NCBI GenBank assembly: GCA_903831935.1
Contig: CAIKZP010000087.1
Location: forward strand, 1-34,265
DNA: 34,265 bases
Direction: 5' to 3'
Source: an uncultured Bacteroidota bacterium
Lineage (GTDB): Bacteria > Bacteroidota > Bacteroidia > Chitinophagales > Chitinophagaceae
Part shown: piece after piece, positions 18,085 to 24,563 of the stretch
Layout of the letters: every line of letters starts with the position of its first letter
How positions within the stretch are numbered: position 1 is the first letter of the stretch
Notes under the pieces: generated by a model
Databases searched by the model: none
The model's input: only the letters and a program-made list of their open reading frames with translations
Told to the model about the DNA's origin: nothing
Program-made: the position numbers and the translations under genes

Positions 18085-19167
18085 ATGAAAAAAATAGTAT
18101 TAACGGGTGTTGTTTTAGGGATTGCTTTACTTGGCATGGGCGTAAATGCACAGTCGAAGTATAAGAAAGCGGCCACTACTACAAAACCTGCAGCAAATGC
18201 ACCAGCAGACCTGCCAGCTACAACAACTGCTAAACCGGCAACAGGTACGTCGAAATATTTGAATAACAATGCTGCCGCACCTGCTGCTGCGCCTGCAGCT
18301 AGTGTAAGTACACCGGTACCTGCCGCTGCTACACTAACAGTACGTTATGATACCACCATTCCTGGTGGATTTGATGCCAAACAAGAAGTTTCTTTAAGAC
18401 CTAATTATGCAATTGAAAGAGGTTTAATAAAAGAACGTAAACCATTGGCTTACGATCATCTTCGCGAAGACGACCAAGTTTGGAGCCAGTTTGTTTGGGA
18501 AGAAATTGACGGACGTGAAAAAATCAACCAGTCATTTGTATATCCTGGTAAAGACGATAATGGCGACCAACGTTTTTTTGCCATTTTATTAAGTGCTATT
18601 AAAAATGATAGTGTTGTTGCTTTTTCAGCCGACAACGACCAATTTAAAGTGCCATTAACTGGAGACCAGATTAATAATTTAACCACCGGAGCAAATGATA
18701 CTGTTGATGTATCTGATCCTATATCTGGGGTTGTAGAAAGAGTGATTACCAAGAAGCCTAAATTTCCAATGGATTCGGTGTATACTTTTAGAATTAAAAC
18801 GCAGTATATTTTTGACAAAGAAGCGAGTAGGTTTTTTTGTAGAATCATAGGAATTTGCCCAATTGCAAAACAAGTAGTTTCCGGAAAATCACAACCTCGT
18901 CCTTTATTCTGGATTTATTATCCTGATTTAAGACCAACATTGGTTAAATGGGAAGTTTACAATCCTAAGAATTTTGCACAGAGAATGAGTTGGGAAGAGT
19001 TGTTTGAAAACCGCTTTTTTTCGTCTTATGTAATTAAATCAACCATTAATAACCCAAGTGACAAATATTTAAATGCCCTTATCAAGGATCCTTTATTTAG
19101 ATTGTTAGAAGGACAAAATATTAAAGAAAAAATCTTTAATTACGAGCAAGACCTTTGGCAGTATTAA
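18085..19167 (+). CDS. gldN: gliding motility / type IX secretion protein GldN
   Basis: A 360-residue periplasmic protein with a signal peptide cleaved after Ala22 (GMGVNA-Q). A low-complexity Ala/Pro/Thr-rich stretch covers about residues 27-90. The conserved GldN domain begins at about residue 95 and includes REDDQVWSQFVWEEIDGREKINQ and FWIYYPDLRPTLVKWEVYNP. GldN partners GldK in the periplasmic ring of the type IX secretion system. The start is the ATG at 18085. The GTG at 18079, three bases after the gldM stop, would add only two residues. A strong Rho-independent terminator lies 23 bases after the stop, ending the gldKLMN operon. The Ala/Pro/Thr linker is longer than I would expect for the family. 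Confidence 0.94.
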   Translation: MKKIVLTGVVLGIALLGMGVNAQSKYKKAATTTKPAANAPADLPATTTAKPATGTSKYLNNNAAAPAAAPAASVSTPVPAAATLTVRYDTTIPGGFDAKQEVSLRPNYAIERGLIKERKPLAYDHLREDDQVWSQFVWEEIDGREKINQSFVYPGKDDNGDQRFFAILLSAIKNDSVVAFSADNDQFKVPLTGDQINNLTTGANDTVDVSDPISGVVERVITKKPKFPMDSVYTFRIKTQYIFDKEASRFFCRIIGICPIAKQVVSGKSQPRPLFWIYYPDLRPTLVKWEVYNPKNFAQRMSWEELFENRFFSSYVIKSTINNPSDKYLNALIKDPLFRLLEGQNIKEKIFNYEQDLWQY

Positions 19168-19190
19168 CCAAGTTTGAAAATATTTATATT

Positions 19191-19216
19191 AAAAGGGCCA
19201 TTTGGCCCTTTTTTTT
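19191..19216 (+). terminator. Rho-independent terminator after gldN
   Basis: AAAAGGGCC pairs perfectly with GGCCCTTTT across a four-base loop and is followed by an uninterrupted T run (eight T in total after the C triplet). It sits 23 bases after the gldN stop and closes the gldKLMN operon. Confidence 0.9.
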
Positions 19217-19320
19217 GCTTTTTTGTTAAATTTTTATGTTTTTTTTCACAATCAGTCTTTGACGAACACATTCTATTACGTAACTTGTACATGGTTTTTC
19301 ATAGGATATTGGATTTTAAA

Positions 19321-19352
19321 ACGGGGCTGGATTTTCATCCTGGCCCCTTTTT
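19321..19352. terminator. second terminator-like hairpin, probably serving uvrC and the plus strand
   Basis: GGGGC pairs with GCCCC, extended by two G-T pairs and a G-C pair, around an A/T-rich loop. On the plus strand it is followed by TTTTTT. On the minus strand it is followed by GTTTT and lies directly after the uvrC stop. It looks bidirectional and weaker than the gldN terminator. Confidence 0.6.
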
Positions 19353-21178
19353 TATGATTTTTCGCCAATATTTGCTGCTTCATTAAAATGACCATACACT
19401 AACGCTGCCTTTTTTTGACCAATTAGTTCCGCCAAATTTGCTTCTGTTTGATTGCTTATGTTTTTAACAGAGCGAAAGGTTTTTAATAATAACGTTGCGG
19501 TATTAGGGCCAATGCCCAAAATAGATTCTAATTCGTTTTTAATACTACCCTTAGAGCGCTGGTCTCTATGAAAGCCAATACCAAAACGGTGCACTTCGTC
19601 CCTTATACGTCTAACGAGTTTTAAGCTATCTGATTCCCAAGGCATTTTAATGGATTGTTGGTCTCCAGGAAAAAATATTTCTTCTTCATTTTTTGCCAAG
19701 CCTACAACAGTGGTTTTTCCATGTAAACCTAATAACTGAATACTCTCCATTGCGGCACTTAATTGACCTTTTCCGCCATCTATAATAATCAGTTGTGGAA
19801 TTGGTAGAGATTCGTCTAATACACGCTTATATCGCCTATAAACCACTTCTGTCATGGTAGCAAAGTCATTAATCCCTTGCACGGTTTTTACATTATAATG
19901 CCGATAGTCTTTTTTACTTGGAATCCCTTCTTTAAAACAAACCATTGCCGATACCGGATAAGATCCTTGAAAATTTGAATTATCAAAACATTCAATATGG
20001 GTTGGCACTTCAGACAATTGTAAAAAATCTTGTAGTTGATATAGCACCTGCTTTTTTTCCATGTCGGATTTTCCTTCTAAATGCAGTACTTGTTTGCGAT
20101 GTATAGCATCTTTAAAATACAAGACATTCTTTTCGGATAATTCTAGCAACTTTTTTTTATCGCCCAATTTAGGTATTGTAACAACCACAGATGGGTCTGG
20201 ATATTCAATAGCAAAAGGAACGATAATTTCATTAGACAAACTATTGAATAGCGTTCTTAAATTCATAATAGCAAATGCTAAAACTTCTTCGTCGGTTTCC
20301 TCTAATTTGGTTTCAAGTGGAACTGTATGCGTTTGCACGATGGTTCCATTCTGCACCATTAAATAATTCACATAACCCCATTGTGCTTCTCTACAAATAG
20401 AAAATACATCTAAATTGGTTAGGTGCTTACTTACAATCACTGATTTTTCTTGGTAATTATCTAGGTGCTCAATTTTTTTCTTTAGAACTTCGGCTTCTTC
20501 AAAAGCCATATTGGCCGCAGCTTCCCGCATTTCTTTATTAAAATGCGAAATAACAGGAGCCAAATTTCCTTTCAATAAATTTCGTACTTGTTTAAGACCT
20601 AAATCGTAATCTTTTTCGTCTTGAAATCCTACGCAGGGTGCTTTGCAATTGCCCAAATGGTATTCTAAGCAAACTTTAAATTTTCCTTTTTTAATATTTG
20701 TTGGCGTGAGTGGCAACTTGCAATTTCTAAGTGGAATGTATTGTTTAATAAAAGTTAGTAGTTCCCGTACTTTATTAGATGATGTAAATGGGCCGAGGTA
20801 TTCAGAGCCATCATTAACTTTTACATAGGTAAAATATACTCTTGGAAAATCTTCTTTTTTTACAACAATATAGGGGTAAGATTTGTCGTCTTTTAAATTA
20901 ATATTATAACGAGGTTGGTACTCTTTTATCAATGCATTCTCTAATAAAAACGCATCGTTTTCTGAATCTACAATTGTAAACTCAATTTTGGCAATTCGTT
21001 GAACTAACTCGTGAGTTTTGTAGGTTGTAAATGTTTTTGAAAAATAAGACCCAACCCTTTTACGCAAATTTTTAGCCTTGCCCACATAAATCAACACACT
21101 CTTTGCATCATAATATTTATAGATGCCTGGTTGATGTGGTATGGTATGTGCTAATTGTTGAAAATCTGCTGCGGTCAT
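19352..21178 (-). CDS. uvrC: excinuclease ABC subunit UvrC
   Basis: A 608-residue nucleotide-excision-repair endonuclease that makes both incisions around a lesion after UvrB loading. In order: a GIY-YIG nuclease domain (GIY 18-20, YVG 31-33), a cysteine set Cys153, Cys170, Cys178 and Cys182 that matches the spacing of the iron-sulfur cluster ligands described for E. coli UvrC, a UVR (UvrB-binding) motif at about 207-241, the RNase H-like 5' nuclease domain (CFDNSNFQGS, IIDGGKGQL), and C-terminal helix-hairpin-helix motifs (LESILGIGPNTATLLL). Length is typical. It starts 9 bases after the stop of a small lipoprotein and converges with gldN. The ATG at 21178 is well supported. Confidence 0.97.
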   Translation of the reverse strand: MTAADFQQLAHTIPHQPGIYKYYDAKSVLIYVGKAKNLRKRVGSYFSKTFTTYKTHELVQRIAKIEFTIVDSENDAFLLENALIKEYQPRYNINLKDDKSYPYIVVKKEDFPRVYFTYVKVNDGSEYLGPFTSSNKVRELLTFIKQYIPLRNCKLPLTPTNIKKGKFKVCLEYHLGNCKAPCVGFQDEKDYDLGLKQVRNLLKGNLAPVISHFNKEMREAAANMAFEEAEVLKKKIEHLDNYQEKSVIVSKHLTNLDVFSICREAQWGYVNYLMVQNGTIVQTHTVPLETKLEETDEEVLAFAIMNLRTLFNSLSNEIIVPFAIEYPDPSVVVTIPKLGDKKKLLELSEKNVLYFKDAIHRKQVLHLEGKSDMEKKQVLYQLQDFLQLSEVPTHIECFDNSNFQGSYPVSAMVCFKEGIPSKKDYRHYNVKTVQGINDFATMTEVVYRRYKRVLDESLPIPQLIIIDGGKGQLSAAMESIQLLGLHGKTTVVGLAKNEEEIFFPGDQQSIKMPWESDSLKLVRRIRDEVHRFGIGFHRDQRSKGSIKNELESILGIGPNTATLLLKTFRSVKNISNQTEANLAELIGQKKAALVYGHFNEAANIGEKS

Positions 21179-21187
21179 CCTTAAAAA

Positions 21188-21772
21188 CTATTTATTCTGG
21201 TCATTCCAGTTCACATAGGTAAATTCATTCAACTTAAATCCTGCTGGTGTTTTTGAAAACCGATTTATTTGAAAACTTTTATCGGCCTTCCAATTACACT
21301 GTTCAACAACGCTAGTGTCATTATGTTGAAATTCAGACCGAATAAAAATACGTTTTACTTGGTTGGTATTTTCGTCTAATAAAACATCAATATTTTGTAT
21401 GGCTTCTGCAATGTCTTTTGCGCGATAATTTAAAGTATAGCTTTTGGTACTTAGGTCGTGAAAAACTGTTTCGGTATAGTGTTGTTTTTTATCTGCCGAA
21501 CTAATGTCTTTTTCTAAAAATATAGCAGCAATCTTTTTAAAACTTTCCTTGGTTAGTGCAATAGAATCTTTTACCCCATTTAAGTCATTCTTCTGATAAA
21601 TATAAAAAGATCGGAGGTCTACAAATTCTATTTGCGACTTAATAAAATCATTAATAGGGTAGAACTTGGTGGTGTCAATACCAGCGGAGTTTCTAGCTTT
21701 TTGCCCACTATTTTTGCAGGAAACAAAAACCAAACTTGCACTTAAACAAAACAATAAAAATAGTTTCATCAT
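21188..21772 (-). CDS. unrecognised lipoprotein
   Basis: A 194-residue protein with a signal peptide and lipobox Phe-Val-Ser-Cys19, so it should be lipid-anchored in the cell envelope. The mature part mixes charged and aromatic residues and has no membrane segment. The region VFHDLSTKSYTLNYRAKDIAEAIQNIDVLLDENTNQVKRIFIRSEF resembles periplasmic solute- or lipid-binding beta structures only in a general way. I do not recognise a family and do not propose a function. It lies 74 bases downstream of the anti-sigma/barrel gene and 9 bases upstream of uvrC, so it is probably co-transcribed with uvrC and perhaps with the sigma operon. Two adjacent ATG codons could serve as the start; I use 21772. Confidence 0.75.
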   Translation of the reverse strand: MMKLFLLFCLSASLVFVSCKNSGQKARNSAGIDTTKFYPINDFIKSQIEFVDLRSFYIYQKNDLNGVKDSIALTKESFKKIAAIFLEKDISSADKKQHYTETVFHDLSTKSYTLNYRAKDIAEAIQNIDVLLDENTNQVKRIFIRSEFQHNDTSVVEQCNWKADKSFQINRFSKTPAGFKLNEFTYVNWNDQNK

Positions 21773-21846
21773 TAAAATTATTCATTAGTAGGCATAAAAC
21801 CATTAGCCAACCAATAGAATTGATTGATTTAACAGACTCCTATCAA

Positions 21847-23286
21847 TTATTTTATTTGTTTGATAAATCCTAAGCGAATACCATAATCCATCAAGTATTC
21901 GGTAATGGGATATTTGTTAGAATAGGTAGGCAGAAATTGATAACGCGCCTGAGGACCTAAGTACCATTGGTATTCTCCTGTTTTGTAGGTAATATTTAAA
22001 CCAAAGGAACTGTTTACATTCCATTTACGCATTAGGCTATTGCCATCTGCATAGTGCTTGTAATCGGTAGAAAGTAAATACAAACTTTTATTTAGCGTAA
22101 ATGTTGGCTGAATAGAGGCTTCAGCGGTAACACCAAATTGATTTCCTTTAATTAGGTCGTATTGTAAGCCAAGTGGAACAGAAACCTGGTACATTTTATT
22201 ATCAAGTTCTGTGCTATTATAGCCAGTGTTATTGTTGTATGGAGAAAATACATTGATATTTTCAACACCCCTACTATTAATAAGGGAGATAGTAGTTATA
22301 TCGGTAGTTGCTTGAAATGTTTCTATATAATATTGTCTGATATTAAATTGAACGCCTGTTTTAAATTTAAAACGATTGGTCATATTGTACAATACTGCAA
22401 AACCAAGTTCTAATCCTACAGCAGGTTTGTGGCGTACAATATTATTAATGCTAGCAGTATAATTTAGTCCAACAGGGGCGCTTGCAGGTGCAGCACCTAA
22501 AATTTCTTTAGCCTTTGTATCGGATAGTTTACGGTAACTAGTAGATGGGGTTATAAAAAATCCATATCCAACTTTAGAATTCTTTGCTTTAACTAATGAA
22601 GAAGGCGTGAATGCAAACTCCTTTAAATATTCATCTGTGCTATTGGCAATAGACTCGGTTGGTTTGATGGTGTTTGAAATAGGCACCACAATGGCTGGAG
22701 TAGTTGCTGCAATAGCATTGTCATTTGGAGCAACTGTTTCAGTGCCATCAATTAATAGGCTGTTTTTTTCTGCAGCGTTATTATTGGCTACCCAGTTTAA
22801 TGAAACAGTGCGAAGACTATTTTCATTAATGAAGGAAGGTTTGGTTGGATAGTTGTTAACTAAATGGGTATTGGTAATTTTAATTGGATCTGCTTTTGTA
22901 AAAGGCATTGCAACTATTGGTGCTTCTACCAAATCAATCGCGTTCTCCTGTTTTATATCTGCCAAAGTTTTAGCAGTTAGTTGTTCTGCTGCAATTGAGT
23001 TAAAATTTGGCGTATTTTTAGTTTCATTAATAGCATTACCTGAAACCTTGGAATCCTTTAAAGAAAAATGAATGGATTTTTCTGCAGGGTGGTTGTTTAA
23101 TAAAGTAGAAACCGTAAGTGCAGAAATAATAAAGATAGAAATAAAAGTAAGTGCTGGCCAGGTTTGATGACCGTTTACTTCAGACTGTATGTTCCGCCAA
23201 ATTTGGTCAGAAGGATACATCCGATGGTCTTTTACCTCGTCTATTAAAAATTGTTCCAGTTCGTCTTGGTTCATCTCGGTTCCCAT
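21847..23286 (-). CDS. trans-envelope anti-sigma candidate with C-terminal outer membrane beta-barrel (Dma-like)
   Basis: A 479-residue protein of unusual build. Residues 1-44 are a charged cytoplasmic segment with MYPSDQIWRNIQSEVNG, which looks like the short sigma-binding helix region of Bacteroidota anti-sigma proteins. One inner-membrane helix (TFISIFIISALTVSTLL, about 47-63) follows. Then comes a periplasmic linker of about 160 residues rich in Asn, Thr, Ala and Pro, and from about residue 229 a C-terminal domain of alternating hydrophobic strands ending in Tyr/Leu/Phe residues, as in small outer-membrane beta-barrels. It starts 19 bases after the ECF sigma gene. The layout matches dual membrane-spanning anti-sigma factors (Dma) described in Bacteroides thetaiotaomicron. 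An ATG at 23274 is an alternative start. A plain outer-membrane barrel protein is the main alternative. Confidence 0.72.
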   Translation of the reverse strand: MGTEMNQDELEQFLIDEVKDHRMYPSDQIWRNIQSEVNGHQTWPALTFISIFIISALTVSTLLNNHPAEKSIHFSLKDSKVSGNAINETKNTPNFNSIAAEQLTAKTLADIKQENAIDLVEAPIVAMPFTKADPIKITNTHLVNNYPTKPSFINENSLRTVSLNWVANNNAAEKNSLLIDGTETVAPNDNAIAATTPAIVVPISNTIKPTESIANSTDEYLKEFAFTPSSLVKAKNSKVGYGFFITPSTSYRKLSDTKAKEILGAAPASAPVGLNYTASINNIVRHKPAVGLELGFAVLYNMTNRFKFKTGVQFNIRQYYIETFQATTDITTISLINSRGVENINVFSPYNNNTGYNSTELDNKMYQVSVPLGLQYDLIKGNQFGVTAEASIQPTFTLNKSLYLLSTDYKHYADGNSLMRKWNVNSSFGLNITYKTGEYQWYLGPQARYQFLPTYSNKYPITEYLMDYGIRLGFIKQIK

Positions 23287-23305
23287 AGGTATTCAACAAC
23301 AACTA

Positions 23306-23884
23306 CTATTTTTTCAAAGCGGCCAAAAAGCTGAATTCTTCTTTTGGCTTTTCAATGATATGTTTTCTTATTAGAATATTTTCTAACATTGATTTTGCAC
23401 GTGTGTATTGGCTTCTGCTGGTACTTTCTTCAATATCTAGCATCAGTCCAATCTCTTTATGGCTATAGCCTTCCAACGCGTATAAATTCAATACAGTTCT
23501 ATATCCTAATGGCAATAATCTAATACACTCAACAATTTGACGGGCCTGCATGATAGAAGGAACAGTTTCTTCTTTTACTTGTACATAATTCGCGTAAGCC
23601 AAATCAATACTCTCATTAAATTTCTTATGCTTTTTTAAGAAATTAATACATGTATGTACAATAATCCTTCTAATCCAACCTTCGAATGCGCCCTTATTTT
23701 GAAAAGTATGTATCTGGGTGAATACCTTGATAAATCCTTCTTGCAACATGTCTTCACCGTCTTCGCGATTTTGCGCAAAACGATAACAAACGCTGAGCAT
23801 TTTAGGACTATACCTGTTATACAATTCTCGTTGTGCTGCAACGTCGTTGTGTAAACATCCCGTGATAATTGCGTGTTCGGTCAT
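23306..23884 (-). CDS. ECF RNA polymerase sigma factor
   Basis: A 192-residue extracytoplasmic-function sigma factor. Region 2 covers about residues 20-88 (LYNRYSPKMLSVCYRFAQN, EDMLQEGFIKVF and GAFEGWIRRIIVHTCINFL), and region 4 about 125-180 (LPLGYRTVLNLYALEGYSHKEIGLMLDIEESTSRSQYTRAKSML), which carries the -35-binding helix-turn-helix. The C-terminus LAALKK is short. The gene directly downstream encodes a membrane-spanning protein with an anti-sigma-like cytoplasmic tail, so this is probably a sigma/anti-sigma pair responding to an envelope signal. Upstream on its strand a TATATTTA sequence (23911-23918) is one base from the -7 consensus. The ATG at 23884 is the natural start. Confidence 0.93.
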   Translation of the reverse strand: MTEHAIITGCLHNDVAAQRELYNRYSPKMLSVCYRFAQNREDGEDMLQEGFIKVFTQIHTFQNKGAFEGWIRRIIVHTCINFLKKHKKFNESIDLAYANYVQVKEETVPSIMQARQIVECIRLLPLGYRTVLNLYALEGYSHKEIGLMLDIEESTSRSQYTRAKSMLENILIRKHIIEKPKEEFSFLAALKK

Positions 23885-24084
23885 GAGTGCTTTTAAAAGT
23901 GCACCCTAAATATAGACAAAAAAGAGGCTATTTCGCTGCATGTATAAGAGATTTAAATATTTTTTTAGCACATTATTTGCCCCTTATTGGTTGATTTTTA
24001 CTAAGCCAGGAAATGGCAAATACCCAATTTTAGCGCTAGATTGAAGATGTTAAATTCGTTTGTCTAGGTTAAAAATGGCCTATC

Positions 24085-24105
24085 ATGACTTATATTTGTA
24101 GTCAT
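24085..24105 (+). promoter_or_regulatory. inverted repeat (candidate operator) surrounding a -7 promoter element
   Basis: Two perfect six-base arms, ATGACT (24085-24090) and AGTCAT (24100-24105), flank a nine-base spacer. The spacer contains TATATTTG (24091-24098), a perfect -7 element for the small gene at 24119 and the TonB receptor behind it. A dimeric repressor bound here would block RNA polymerase. The site was read by eye, and its regulator is unknown. Confidence 0.5.
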
Positions 24106-24118
24106 ATAATTATTCTTT

Positions 24119-24460
24119 TTGTTCCAATCTGCTATTTTTAGACGCATTATTTCAGGTGTTTTACTGGTGTTGTTCACCTTTAGTATTACACCCAAGAAAC
24201 TGTTGCATGATATAGTAGCCAAACATACAGACGCTAAGCCTGGAACTTTTTTATCTAATACCCATACTGCACAAATTCACAAATCGGGTATCAATTGCCA
24301 AGTAGATCAATTAATAGTGGAATCTCCTTTTTTGGAAATAGAGGTTCATGCACTGTTGCTTTTGCCTATTCCCAAAAACGATTTTTACCAAACAAGGGTT
24401 TGTTTTTCATTTTTTCTCCCACTAATTGATAATAGCTTAAGAGGTCCGCCGAACGCTTAA
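24119..24460 (+). CDS. small envelope-associated protein upstream of TonB receptor, family not recognised
   Basis: A 113-residue protein with an N-terminal hydrophobic segment (IISGVLLVLFTFSIT, about residues 10-24) that may be a signal anchor. A stretch with several histidines and one cysteine follows (KKLLHDIVAKHTD, HTAQIHKSGINCQVD), then VESPFLEIEVHALLLLPIPK and a C-terminal LRGPPNA. I do not recognise a named family. No in-frame ATG exists near the N-terminus. The TTG at 24119 is the first usable start after an in-frame TAA at 24107, and a -7 element lies 20 bases upstream, which supports a genuine gene. A TonB-dependent receptor starts about 100 bases downstream, so a role in handling the same substrate, perhaps a metal, is a reasonable inference from the His/Cys content. 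Confidence 0.62.
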   Translation: MFQSAIFRRIISGVLLVLFTFSITPKKLLHDIVAKHTDAKPGTFLSNTHTAQIHKSGINCQVDQLIVESPFLEIEVHALLLLPIPKNDFYQTRVCFSFFLPLIDNSLRGPPNA

Positions 24461-24563
24461 TCTATTTTATTGCCCAAACAAATGTTGTTGAGTTTTGTTG
24501 AAAATTCATCCTTTGTTATATGGGTTTTTAGTTGTTTCAATTTGTGAACTTTTAATTGAAAAA

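Noticed and set aside
19174..19386. Plus-strand frame of about 70 codons after gldN
   Set aside because: It runs through both terminator hairpins and into the end of uvrC, and its composition is that of translated T-rich intergenic DNA.
23886..23905. Self-complementary sequence around CTTTTAAAAG just upstream of the sigma-factor start
   Set aside because: Short AT-rich palindromes are expected by chance here, and the outer arms pair only with a bulge.
24495..24563. Longer TonB-receptor start at TTG 24495
   Set aside because: It would place 23 residues before an otherwise normal signal peptide. The ATG at 24564 is preferred.
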